Of a stretch of DNA of 64,000 bases, positions 1 through 12,206 are shown one piece after another. The stretch lies in the NCBI RefSeq assembly GCF_021869535.1, contig NW_026262734.1, positions 110,271,088-110,335,087 on the forward strand, in the 5' to 3' direction. The translations under genes were made by a program, and so were the position numbers. Origin of the DNA: Mytilus californianus (lineage: Eukaryota; Mollusca; Bivalvia; Mytilida; Mytilidae). The notes under the pieces are model-generated. The model worked only from the letters and a program-made list of their open reading frames with translations, ran no database searches and was not told the origin of the DNA. Within the stretch, counting starts at the first letter, position 1; every line of letters begins with the position of its first letter.

Positions 1-2515
1 TGGAGTTACAACCCGTGGTTATGTGACCTTGAGTTACAAGCCGTGGTTTGCGACCTGGTGTTACAACCTGTGGTTTGTGACCTGGAGTAACAACCTGTGG
101 TTTGTGACATAGAGTTACAACAAGTGGTTTGTCACCTTGAGTTACAACCCGTGGGTTTGTGACCTGGAGTTACAACATGTGGTTTGTCACCTGGAGTTAC
201 AACCTGTGGTTTGGCAACTGGAGTTACAACATGGGGTTTGTCACCTGGAGTTACAACCCGTGGTTTGTCACCTGGAGTTAGAACTCGTGTTTTCTTACCT
301 GGAGTTATAACCCGTGGTTTGTCACCTGGAGTTACAACCCGTGGTTTGTCACATGGAGTTACAACCTGTAGTTCGTGACCTGGAGATACAACCTGTGGTT
401 TGTGACCTGGAGTTACAACCTGTGGTTTGTGACCTGGAGTTACAACCTGTGGTTTGTGACCTGGAATTACAACCTGTGGTTTGCGACCTGGAGTTACAAT
501 CTGTGGTTTGTGACTTAGAGTTACAACCAGTGGTTTGTGACCTGGAGTTACAACCTGTGGTTTGTGACCTAGAGTTACAACCCGTGGTTTGTGACCTGGA
601 ATTTCAACCTGTGGTTTGTGACCTAGAGTTACAACCTGTGGTTTGTGACCTGGAGTTACAACCTGTGGTTTGTGACCTAGAGTTACAGCCTGTGGTTTGT
701 GACCTGGAGTTACAACCCGAGGTTTGTGAAATGGGTTACAAGCTGTGGTTCGTGACCTAGAGTTACAAGTCGTGGTTTGCGACCTGGAGTTACAACCCGT
801 GGTTCGTGACCTGGAGTTAGAACCTGTGGTTTGTGACCTGGAGTTACAACCTGTGGTTTGTCACCTGGAGTTACAATCCGTGGTTTGACACCTGGAGTTA
901 CAACCTGGGGTTTGACACCTGGAGTAACAACCCGTGGTTATGTGACCTGGAGTTACAACCCGTGTTTTGTTAGCTGGAGTTACAACCCGTGGTTTGTACT
1001 TGGAGTTACAACCTGTGGTTTGTGACCTGGAGTTACAAGCCGTGGTTTGTGACCTGGAGTTAGAAGCCGTGGTTTGTGACCTGGAGTTACAACCCGTGGT
1101 TTGTGACCTGGAGATACAACATGTGGTTTGTGACCTGGAGTTACAAGCCGTGGTTTGCGACCTGGAGTTACAACCTGTGGTTTGTGACCTGGAGTTACAA
1201 CCTGTGGTTTGCGACCTGGAGTTACAACCTGTGGTTTGCGACCTGGAGTTACAACCTGTGGTTTGTGACCTGGAGTTACAACCTGTGGTTTGCGACCTGG
1301 AGTTACAATCCGTGGTTTGTGACCTGGAGATACAACATGTGGTTTGTGACCTGGAGTTACAAGCCGTGGTTTGTGACCTGGAGTTACAAGCCGTGGTTTG
1401 TGACCTGGAGTTACAACCCGTGGTTTGTGACCTGGAGATACAACATGTGGTTTGTGACCTGGAGTTACAAGCCGTGGTTTGCGACCTGGAGTTACAACAC
1501 GTGGTTTGTCATTTGGACTTACAACCTGTGGAATATGACCTGGAGTTACAAGCCGTGGTTTGCGACCTGGATATACAACCTGCGGTTTGTGACCTAGAGT
1601 TACAACCCGTGGTTTGCGACCTGGAGTAACAACCCGTGGTTATGTGACCTAGAGTTACAAGCCGTGGTTTGCGACCTGGTGTTACCACCTGTGGTTTGTG
1701 ACCTGGAGTAACAACCTGTGGTTTGTGACATAGAGTTACAACCCGTGGTTTGTCACCTGGAGTTACAACCCGTGGTTTTCCTACCTGGAGTTACAACATG
1801 TGGTTTGTCACCTGGAGTTACAACCTGTGGTTTGTCACCTGGAGTTACAACCTGGGGTTTGTCACCTGGAGTTACAACCTGTGGTTTGTCACATGGAGTT
1901 ACAACCTGTGGTTCGTTACCTGGAGTTACAACCTGTGGTTTGTGACCTGGAGTTACAACCTGTGGTTTGTGACCTGGAGTTACAACCTGTGGTTCGTGAC
2001 CTAGAGTTACAACCTGTGATTTGTGACCTTGAGTTACAACCTGTGGTTTGCGACCTGGAGTTACAACCTGTTGTTTGCGACCTGGAGTTACAACCTGTGG
2101 TTTGTCACCTGGAGTTACAACCTGGGGTTTGTCACCTGGAGTTACAACTCGTGTTTTGTTACCTGGAGTTACAACCCGTGGTTATATGACCTGGAGTTAC
2201 AACCCGTGGTTTGTCACATGGAGTTACAACCTGTGGTTCGTGACCTGGAGTTACAACCCGTGGTTTGTCACCTGGAGTTACAACCCGTGGTTTGTCAGTT
2301 GGAGTTACAACCCGTGGTTCGTGACCTGGAGTTACAACCTGTGGTTTGTGACCTGGAGTTACAACCTGTGGTTTGTGACCTGGAGTTGCAACCTGTGGTT
2401 TGTGACCTGGAGTTACAACCTGTGGTTCGTGACCTGGAGTTACAACCTGTGGTTTGTGACCTGGAGTTACAACCACAACCTGTGGTTTGCGACCTGGAGT
2501 TACAACCTGTGGTTT
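1..2515 (+). repeat. Higher-order repeat copy 1
   Basis: First copy of the block that recurs at +3981. Differences seen from copy 2 include 1053 (g/c in gttagaagccg), 1320 region (tggaga versus tgaaga), 1777-1790 (tggttttcct versus tagttttctt) and 1981 region (ctagag versus ctggag). Confidence 0.85.
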
Positions 2516-3981
2516 GTCACCTGGAGATACAACATGTGGTTTGTGACCTGGAGTTACAAGCCGTGGTTTGCGACCTGGAGTTACAACACGTGGTTTGTCA
2601 CTTGGACTTACAACCTGTGGTATATGACCTGGAGTTACAAGCCGTGGTTTGCGACCTGGAGATACAACCTGCGGTTTGTGACCTAGAGTTACAACCCGTG
2701 GTTTGCGACCTGGAGTAACAACCCGTGGTTATGTGACCTAGAGTTACAACCCGTGGTTTGTTACCTGGAGTTACAACCCGTGGTTTTGTGACCTGGAGTT
2801 ACAACATGTGGTTTGTCACCTGGAGTTACAACGTGTGGTTTGTCACCTGGAGTTACAACGTGTGGTTTGTCACCTGGAGTTACAACCTGGGGTTTGTCAT
2901 CTGGAGTTACAAGCTGGGGTTTGTCACCTGGAGTTACAACCCGTGGTTTGTCACCTGGAGTAAGAACTCGTGTTTTCCTACCTGGAGTTACAACCCGTGG
3001 TTTGTCACCTGGAGTTACAACCCGTGGTTTGTCACATGGAGTTACAACCTGTGGTTCGTGACCTGGAGATACAACCTGTGGTTTGTGACCTGGAGTTACA
3101 ACCTGTGGTTTGTGACCTGGAGTTACAACCTGTGGTTTGTGACCTGGAGTTACAACCTGTGGTTTGCGACCTGGAGTTACAATCCGTGGTTTGTGACTTA
3201 CAGTTACAAACTGTGGTTTTTGACCTGGAGTTACAACCTGTGATTTGTGACCTAGAGTTACAACCTGTGGTTTGTGACCTGGAATTTCAACCTGTGGTTT
3301 GTGATCTAGAGTTACAACCTGTGGTTTGTGACCTGGAGGTACAACCTGTGGTTTGTGACCTAGAGTTACAGCCTGTGGTTTGTGACCTGGAGTTACAACC
3401 CGAGGTTTGTGATCTTGGCTTACAACCTGTGGTTTGCGACCTGGAGGTACAACCTGTGGTTCGTGAACTAGAGTTACAAGTCGTGGTTTGCGACCTGGAG
3501 TTACAACCAGTGGTTCGTGACCTGGAGTTACAACCTGTGGTTCGTGACCTAGAGTTACAACCTGTGGTTTGTCACCTGGAGTTACAATCCGGGGTTTGAC
3601 ACCTGGAGTTACAACCTGGGGTTTGACACCTGGAGTAACAACCCGTGGTTATGTGACCTGGAGTTACAACCCATGTTTTGTTACCTGGAGTTACAACCCG
3701 TGGTTTGTAGTTGGAGTTACAATCCGGGGTTTGACACCTGGAGTTACAACCTTGGGTTTGCCACCTGGAGTTACAACCCGTGGTTTGTGACCTGGAGATA
3801 CAACATGTGGTTTGTGACCTGGAGTTACAAGCCGTTGTTTGCAACCTGGAGTTACAACACGTGGTTTGTCACTTGGACTTACAACCTGTGGTATATGACC
3901 TGGAGTTACAAGCCGAGGTTTGCGACCTGGAGATACAACCTGCGGTTTGTGACCTAGAGTTACAACCCGTGATTTGCGACC

Positions 3982-6497
3982 TGGAGTTACAACCCGTGGT
4001 TATGTGACCTTGAGTTACAAGCCGTGGTTTGCGACCTGGTGTTACAACCTGTGGTTTGTGACCTGGAGTAACAACCTGTGGTTTGTGACATAGAGTTACA
4101 ACAAGTGGTTTGTCACCTTGAGTTACAACCCGTGGGTTTGTGACCTGGAGTTACAACATGTGGTTTGTCACCTGGAGTTACAACCTGTGGTTTGGCAACT
4201 GGAGTTACAACATGGGGTTTGTCACCTGGAGTTACAACCCGTGGTTTGTCACCTGGAGTTAGAACTCGTGTTTTCTTACCTGGAGTTATAACCCGTGGTT
4301 TGTCACCTGGAGTTACAACCCGTGGTTTGTCACATGGAGTTACAACCTGTAGTTCGTGACCTGGAGATACAACCTGTGGTTTGTGACCTGGAGTTACAAC
4401 CTGTGGTTTGTGACCTGGAGTTACAACCTGTGGTTTGTGACCTGGAATTACAACCTGTGGTTTGCGACCTGGAGTTACAATCTGTGGTTTGTGACTTAGA
4501 GTTACAACCAGTGGTTTGTGACCTGGAGTTACAACCTGTGGTTTGTGACCTAGAGTTACAACCCGTGGTTTGTGACCTGGAATTTCAACCTGTGGTTTGT
4601 GACCTAGAGTTACAACCTGTGGTTTGTGACCTGGAGTTACAACCTGTGGTTTGTGACCTAGAGTTACAGCCTGTGGTTTGTGACCTGGAGTTACAACCCG
4701 AGGTTTGTGAAATGGGTTACAAGCTGTGGTTCGTGACCTAGAGTTACAAGTCGTGGTTTGCGACCTGGAGTTACAACCCGTGGTTCGTGACCTGGAGTTA
4801 GAACCTGTGGTTTGTGACCTGGAGTTACAACCTGTGGTTTGTCACCTGGAGTTACAATCCGTGGTTTGACACCTGGAGTTACAACCTGGGGTTTGACACC
4901 TGGAGTAACAACCCGTGGTTATGTGACCTGGAGTTACAACCCGTGTTTTGTTAGCTGGAGTTACAACCCGTGGTTTGTACTTGGAGTTACAACCTGTGGT
5001 TTGTGACCTGGAGTTACAAGCCGTGGTTTGTGACCTGGAGTTACAAGCCGTGGTTTGTGACCTGGAGTTACAACCCGTGGTTTGTGACCTGGAGATACAA
5101 CATGTGGTTTGTGACCTGGAGTTACAAGCCGTGGTTTGCGACCTGGAGTTACAACCTGTGGTTTGTGACCTGGAGTTACAACCTGTGGTTTGCGACCTGG
5201 AGTTACAACCTGTGGTTTGCGACCTGGAGTTACAACCTGTGGTTTGTGACCTGGAGTTACAACCTGTGGTTTGCGACCTGGAGTTACAATCCGTGGTTTG
5301 TGACCTGAAGATACAACATGTGGTTTGTGACCTGGAGTTACAAGCCGTGGTTTGTGACCTGGAGTTACAAGCCGTGGTTTGTGACCTGGAGTTACAACCC
5401 GTGGTTTGTGACCTGGAGATACAACATGTGGTTTGTGACCTGGAGTTACAAGCCGTGGTTTGCGACCTGGAGTTACAACACGTGGTTTGTCATTTGGACT
5501 TACAACCTGTGGAATATGACCTGGAGTTACAAGCCGTGGTTTGCGACCTGGATATACAACCTGCGGTTTGTGACCTAGAGTTACAACCCGTGGTTTGCGA
5601 CCTGGAGTAACAACCCGTGGTTATGTGACCTAGAGTTACAAGCCGTGGTTTGCGACCTGGTGTTACCACCTGTGGTTTGTGACCTGGAGTAACAACCTGT
5701 GGTTTGTGACATAGAGTTACAACCCGTGGTTTGTCACCTGGAGTTACAACCCGTAGTTTTCTTACCTGGAGTTACAACATGTGGTTTGTCACCTGGAGTT
5801 ACAACCTGTGGTTTGTCACCTGGAGTTACAACCTGGGGTTTGTCACCTGGAGTTACAACCTGTGGTTTGTCACATGGAGTTACAACCTGTGGTTCGTTAC
5901 CTGGAGTTACAACCTGTGGTTTGTGACCTGGAGTTACAACCTGTGGTTTGTGACCTGGAGTTACAACCTGTGGTTCGTGACCTGGAGTTACAACCTGTGA
6001 TTTGTGACCTTGAGTTACAACCTGTGGTTTGCGACCTGGAGTTACAACCTGTTGTTTGCGACCTGGAGTTACAACCTGTGGTTTGTCACCTGGAGTTACA
6101 ACCTGGGGTTTGTCACCTGGAGTTACAACTCGTGTTTTGTTACCTGGAGTTACAACCCGTGGTTATATGACCTGGAGTTACAACCCGTGGTTTGTCACAT
6201 GGAGTTACAACCTGTGGTTCGTGACCTGGAGTTACAACCCGTGGTTTGTCACCTGGAGTTACAACCCGTGGTTTGTCAGTTGGAGTTACAACCCGTGGTT
6301 CGTGACCTGGAGTTACAACCTGTGGTTTGTGACCTGGAGTTACAACCTGTGGTTTGTGACCTGGAGTTGCAACCTGTGGTTTGTGACCTGGAGTTACAAC
6401 CTGTGGTTCGTGACCTGGAGTTACAACCTGTGGTTTGTGACCTGGAGTTACAACCACAACCTGTGGTTTGCGACCTGGAGTTACAACCTGTGGTTTG
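3982..6497 (+). repeat. Higher-order repeat copy 2
   Basis: Second copy of the 3981-offset block. Homology to copy 1 stops near 6497, where copy 1 goes into the gagatacaacatg block and this copy continues with a different series of 27-mers. Confidence 0.85.
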
Positions 6498-8837
6498 TCA
6501 CCTGGAGTTACAACCTGGGGTTTGTCACCTGGAGTTACAACTCGTGTTTTTTACCTGGTGTTACAACCCGTGGTTATGTGACCTGGAGTTACAACCCATG
6601 GATTGTTACCTGGAGTTACAATCCGTGGTTTGTCACATGGAGTTACAATCTGTGGTTCGTGACCAGGAGTTACAACCTGTGGTTTGTGTACTGGAGTTAC
6701 AACCCGTGGTTTGCGACCTGGAGTTACAACCTGTGGTTTGCGACCTGGAGTTACAACCTGTGGTTTGTCACCTGGAGTTACAACCTGGGTTCGTGACCTG
6801 AAGTTACAACCTGTGGTTCGTGACCTGGAGTTACAACCTGTGGTTTGTGACTTTGAGTTACAACCTGTGGTTTGTGAACTAGAGTTACAGCCTGTAGTTT
6901 GTGACCTGGAGTTACAACCCGAGGTTTGTGATCTGGAGTTACAACCTGTGGTTTGCGACCTGGAGGTACAACCTGTGGTTCGTGACCTAGAGTTACAAGT
7001 CGTGGTTTGCGACCTGGAGTTACAACCCGTGGTTCGTGACCTGGAGTTACAACCTGTGGTTTGTGACCTGGAGTTACAACCTGTGGTTTGTCACCTGGAG
7101 TTACAATCTGTAGTTTGACACCTGGAGTTACAACCTGGGGTTTGCCACCTGGAGTTACAACCCGTGGTTTGTGACCTGGAGATACAACATGTGGTTTGTG
7201 ACCTGGAGTTACAAGCCGTGGTTTGCGACCTGGAGTTACAACACGTGGTTTGTCACTTGGACTTACAACCTGTGGTATATGACCTGGAGTTACAAGCCGT
7301 GGTTTGCGACCTGGAGATACAACCTGCGGTTTGTGACCTAGAGTTACAACCCGTGGTTTGCGACCTGGAGTTCCAACCCGTGGTTATGTGACCTAGAGTT
7401 ACAACCCGTGGTTTGTTACCTGGAGTTACAACCCGTGGTTTTGTGACCTGGAGTTACAACCTGTGGTTTGTGACCTGGAGTTACAACCTGTGGTTTGTGA
7501 CCTGGAGTTACAACCTGAGGTTCGTGACCTGGAGTTACAACCTGTGGTTCGTGACCTGGAGTTACAACCTGTGGTTTGTCACCTGGAGTTACAACCTGTG
7601 GTTTGTCACCTGGAGTTACAACCCGTGGTTTGTCACCTTGAGTTACAACCTGGGGTTTGTCACCTGGATTTACAAGCCGTGGTTTGCGACCTAGAGTTAC
7701 AACTCGTGGTTTGCGACGATGGAATATAATACGCTATACACTTTTTAAACAGAACTAGACTATAACATAGGGACATAATAAAAAGACTAAATGCTGTAAA
7801 ATTGTAAATGGCAGTTCTCAACAATTTAAGCGAACTCTGGGTTTAACTTCACCAGGAAAGCCCAAACCCAAACATTTGCCAGGGATGTATAAATACATTG
7901 AAACCTTCGGAGCTATATGACCACATGGGACCTAATAATGATAGCGAAAATCATCTAAGGTCAACTTTGGAACCGGAGTTTCATAGTAATTTTTTAATTT
8001 GTTTACAGGTGGTATTAGAAAAATATGTTATAAATCATGTTAGTACCGAAGCACTGACTGCTGTATTTATTTTGATAACTTAGTGTATTTATATATCCGT
8101 AAAATGTAGTTTCTTTCTAACAAACATGTTAGGCTTTCCCGGTCTATTCAATTAACCAGCGGTATGTAAGCATTACTTAATTAATACATAATTTTGTCTG
8201 AAGTTAGGAGGAAGCAGCTGTGACGAACCTTAGCAAAAGAAAGTGCATTGGCGGATCCATGTGGGGTATGGTTAATTAGTCAAAATCGTTAAAAATTAAT
8301 AATTTTTTTTTTAAAAAGTCCATCCTTCCTATAGTGTCCCTTTCAAACATGCCTTGTTCCCTGTTATATGTAGGTAATGACGACTATAATAATGAAGTTG
8401 AGCGTTCTAGAAAAGTGCGTGGATACAAAAATTAGTATAATATACCTTTTTTTATTCCAGAATCGCGTGTCGATATAAAATAAGGAGATATCGTTTGATT
8501 GCCATTGAGACAACTATCTAGCAGACTAAAATGAAGCGGATTTAAACAAATCTAGGTCACCGTACGGGCCTTCAAAAATGTGCAAAAACCCATACCGTAT
8601 AGTCAGTTTTAAAAGGCCCCGACATGATAAAATGTGAAACAATTCAAAAAAAAAAAAAAAAAAAACCAAAGGCCTGAATTTGACAAAACAACAAAACAAT
8701 TAGCACACTTAACCACAGGCGCTTGGGGTACATGATTTGGATATTATTTTTTTGTGTCTGTGTTCGCGCTGAATATTCTATTTTCCATTTTATACCACAT
8801 ACTTAACACTGCGATGCTTTGTCTTACCTATTTTATT

Positions 8838-8848
<11 letters not shown>

Positions 8849-8869
<21 letters not shown>

Positions 8870-8875
8870 GGGGGG
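8849..8875 (+). repeat. Poly-G tract (27 G)
   Basis: Uninterrupted run of 27 G directly after a T run. Such a tract can form a G-quadruplex, and its length in an assembly is unreliable. Confidence 0.9.
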
Positions 8876-10175
8876 AATATATCTACTCTGATCAAATACG
8901 TTATTTTGCTATCCATATATTCAGTGCAAACAATGAAGAAAGAAAAAACCTCCAGTGATTCGACTAAATATCGAATGTTTATTTCACATTAATAGAGACT
9001 CTTCACTGTTTATGTGTAAAATATGGGACTATCAAACATACAACAAGTCCATTTGGTAATGGGGATATAATATATTTACCTCTGAGTAATTTTTTGACAC
9101 CAATAAACAGTTTTTCCCCAATTATTTGCTTGGTGTATTACCTTTGACAACAAGTCGACACTTTTTGTGAAGAATAAAGAATATTATAACGATTCTACCG
9201 TACAATAAATTCTTATCAATGTTTCCTTTTAATTAATAAACAAGCAATTTAGTTTTTTCCAATTTTTTAGTACATCTCATTCTTTTAGTCGCTCTCTATT
9301 GAATTATAGCAAAATAAAAAGTATTTTTTTCATTTTTCTAATCAGATATTTATGACAAATGGGAGATAAACCGATTTAATCTTTTTCCTTTGCCCATTAC
9401 AATATACTATACGATAACTATGTACGTTTTTAAGTATATAACTTTATATGTATATATGTATTTTTCGCACAGCTAGAATTGACAAAATGTTGCATCGTGT
9501 GAAATTTATTGGTTTGTATGTTACAGATAGCTTCAGACGCCTATACAGAGGCCATTACATAAAACTGCAGCGTAACCTTAATTCCTGTGTTCGCCATTTC
9601 AGAATCTGAAGAATATATGGTCATATTTACAAAAGAACACAAGGAAAGGTTGCTATAAGTTAAAAAAAAAAAAAAAAAAAAAACACGTCCTAAACTTCAA
9701 TGGACATTCAACAAATGACGTGACATTGCTTTCATTTTGAGGTACGAACAATGAAACTACCCATGGTCATCAAAATTCGAAACGGTAAATTGGCTTTTGT
9801 CGAATTTGCATATCTACCTGAACCGATACTTAATCTGATTAACGGTGTATATTTTACGTAGTCACGTAGTAACCTCAATTCCATCATCTTTTCCTTGTTC
9901 ACGACATGTCACCAAACCGTTTAGTCATGAGAATAACGACAGGTGCCACCAGCAGAACAAGGGGACCGGGTGGTTTTCCCTTTCGAAGCACGAGTATACT
10001 ACCGGTTTTGAAGTGGTTTGTGTCGTCTTTCCTCCGACCTTTAATTTATTATTGTCCATCTTCGTATTGACTTAATTGAACAATTGGCATTTTTCTATCT
10101 TTTTTAGAGCTGGGACCTCTACGTACACTTTCCTGTTATTCAATTTGAGTCTTTATCCATTACTATGGCACAACA

Positions 10176-10232
10176 TTGTTCGATTGGTTGGTTGATTGAT
10201 TGGTGTTTTCTTTGCGCCACCTTAGCACGAAA
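10176..10232 (-). repeat. SINE tail fragment
   Basis: On the minus strand this reads ggtggcgcaaagaaaacacc followed by aatcaatcaaccaaccaatc, the kind of simple-repeat tail that ends bivalve tRNA-derived SINEs. Only the tail is visible, so the family is not certain. Confidence 0.4.
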
Positions 10233-10410
10233 GGTAATATAGTGCGAGGTAACATTTTTCCAAACTAAACATATATATACAATGAATATTGCATGTAAAG
10301 CATATCAAACTGGAATGAACTCTGCAATATTTTAAGGATGCCGTATTGTTCAACATGATACAGCTTTTCTACAAAAATCTGAACAGCATGCACTTGGGGG
10401 AGGGGGGGAC

Positions 10411-10767
10411 TCACACATATATTCCTTTTAGATCGCAAAACAATGGACGTCTTACATGACTCCTATTTGAATTAGATTGTGCTCTTTTGTTATTTGAATG
10501 AATGTAATTATTGTTATTTCGGTCATCCATAGTTAGGTATTCTGGTTTGTCTATTCTCTGACTTCCGGTATTGCAATGGATGACCTGTCTTGTTCCGTTC
10601 AGACATGGTGTCGGGGCGGCAATACTCATATCATCATTGTCATCTTCTAAAATGTTTAAATTCGTTGTAGCCGTTTGTGGTGTTTCTGTAATTATTGCTC
10701 GTCTTCCATCGATCCCTAAACATTGACAAACATGGCTGTCCAATTCATGTTTACCCATTCGAGGCGT
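10411..10767 (-). CDS. Uncharacterised protein, exon 2 (C-terminal 118 residues)
   Basis: Open frame on the minus strand preceded by a good acceptor (TATTTTCAG just above 10767) and ending in a stop at 10411-10413. It continues exon 1 at 12190-13044 in phase 0 (…QRTK joined to TPRMGK…). The exon encodes a Cys pair (HVCQCLG), an acidic stretch (LEDDNDD) and an Asn/Ser/Arg-rich tail (NNNNYIHSNNKRAQSNSNRS). I recognise no domain. The 1.4 kb intron shows no retained coding. The exon pairing is inferred from splice consensus and phase; a transcript would confirm it. Confidence 0.5.
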   Translation of the reverse strand, partial: TPRMGKHELDSHVCQCLGIDGRRAIITETPQTATTNLNILEDDNDDMSIAAPTPCLNGTRQVIHCNTGSQRIDKPEYLTMDDRNNNNYIHSNNKRAQSNSNRSHVRRPLFCDLKGIYV

Positions 10768-10900
10768 CTGAAAATAGTTATTTTTGACAATAATTGAGTC
10801 ACAAACATGTTCAATAGTGTATAATAATAAACGACAGGAAATTAAGAAGTGGACCCGGTTTCATTTTCTATCTTTTTTTTTTGTATTAATGAATAAATAA

Positions 10901-10903
<3 letters not shown>

Positions 10904-10945
<42 letters not shown>
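10904..10945. repeat. (AC)n microsatellite
   Basis: About 20 uninterrupted AC dinucleotides, then degenerate aaacacacag. It lies just upstream of exon 2 of the uncharacterised gene, inside its intron. Confidence 0.95.
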
Positions 10946-10946
<1 letters not shown>

Positions 10947-12130
10947 AGTTTTGAGACTTCGACTTTTTTGGACATAGTTTGATAAGAAATCTAAATATTT
11001 ATGTCCCCCCCCCCTTCAGTCATTGTCCGTCGACTTTTCAAGATTGAACCATGATTCGTTTAGAGCATATACAGTTGTTTATGTTAATTTTTAATCCAAA
11101 AAAGTTTTGAGTTTACAATTAGTGTGTTGCACGCACTTTTTATTTACTTATTTATCATATACTTAGCATTTATATAATAGTTTTTGCATATTGTATCGAG
11201 CGGAATAAACTAGCCATACGTTCACACCCAGGCTGATAACCCGTTTTAGCCCTATGTGAAGTCACGTAGTCGTGCTAATACATGTCCTTTCGCATATCGA
11301 CCTCGGACTCTGTGAACAAAAACGAAGATCAGAATGGTATATAATGGTGAAATCAGGACACTCCAGTATAACATAATTATTATTCGGGCTTCACAGAGGA
11401 TAAGGGTTATATTCCCTGTCAGTGTCCCATGTCCCCTTCGACTGACGGCTCAGGAGATATAAAACACTGAAAGAGAATATCAGCCTATGTCCCCTGTGAT
11501 GATCACGAATAACATATAATACATATGTTTTTAAACTTTTAAACTATTTTAGAATTGAGTTTGAATAATTGTAAGTAACAGTCACACGTTTAAACTTAAA
11601 TATAGAATCTTTTATATATGGGGAAGATATAGAGCATAAAATTCGAGTAGCAGTCGACCGATATTTAAACACATAAAATTGTTAAATGAAATGTAAGTTT
11701 TAACTGTATCCTGTATCACCTTAGTCTTATATATTTAACATAATCATTTCAGATATAAAAACTTCGCTTTGAGACTATCCTCATCTAATCAATCAAAAGT
11801 TTTAACTTAATTAAAAGTCGACAAATCAGAGAATAATAACACTATAGGCTCCTGTGGGCCTTGGCGAAGGAGTTTTTGATAACAATGTTAATACGAATAT
11901 CAGATTTACTCGTCCCGGATGTGCATGAAATATTTTTCACTGGACGTTATGCAAACAATATTTTAACGACCGTATATTAGATTTATGAGAAATGTTTGAT
12001 AAATTCAGTGCAAATTTTCAAACCAAAAGGCAACTGACATGAAGTCGCAAGTCTTTCACCAAACTAAATTTTTAAAGTGAATTACTTTTCAGAATGTTCA
12101 ATGAGCTAGAAAATTAAAAAAAAAACAACT

Positions 12131-12206
12131 AGTAATACCTTTATCCGTTGATATGATCAAAGAGCTAGACAATGAAATATCAGTAATACCTTTGTCCGTT
12201 GATAAG
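12131..12206 (-). repeat. Duplicated exon-intron boundary of the uncharacterised gene
   Basis: The segment holding the exon 1 donor (TATCAACGGACAAAG followed by GTATTACTG) occurs twice in tandem, about 52 bp apart, on the minus strand. The distal copy reads TATCAACGGATAAAG then GTATTACTAG. The flanking CTAGCTCTTTGATCA and CTAGCTCATTGAACA show that the duplication includes intronic bases. Read-through to the distal donor meets a stop within about 12 codons. Confidence 0.7.

Larger units (their letters stand above)
1..7715. repeat. 27-bp minisatellite array with 3981-bp higher-order repeat
   Basis: About 285 head-to-tail copies of a 27-bp unit (consensus tggagttacaacctgtggtt + tgtgacc), with point variants and occasional indels. 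The array enters from the left edge and ends abruptly near 7715. Because the period is 9 codons, several frames on both strands stay open and read as nonapeptide repeats such as VVCDLELQP, WFVTWSYNL or GLSPGVTTC. These share no protein signature and have no gene-like boundaries, so they are not annotated as genes. Positions 1-2515 recur at an offset of exactly 3981 (3982-6497) with only a handful of substitutions, so a multi-kilobase block was duplicated recently. Confidence 0.95.
7716..10400. other. Non-coding interval, low-complexity tracts
   Basis: No gene is supported. It holds poly-A runs (8646-8664, 9661-9683), a T run followed by 27 G (8849-8875), and a SINE-like tail on the minus strand near 10176-10232 (gattggttggttgattgatt). 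The short open frames at 7898-8083 and 9845-10075 resemble nothing I recognise. Confidence 0.6.

Noticed and set aside
1..7715. CRISPR-like regular repeats
   Set aside because: Units are directly adjacent with no unique spacers, and the surroundings are eukaryotic.
184..7729. Many open frames of 60-265 codons on both strands in the left 7.7 kb
   Set aside because: They are forced by a 27-bp (9-codon) tandem repeat, occur in several frames at once, encode only nonapeptide repeats and have no gene boundaries.
9845..10075. 76-codon plus-strand frame
   Set aside because: No recognisable motif, no splice or promoter context, and it could be chance in AT-rich DNA.
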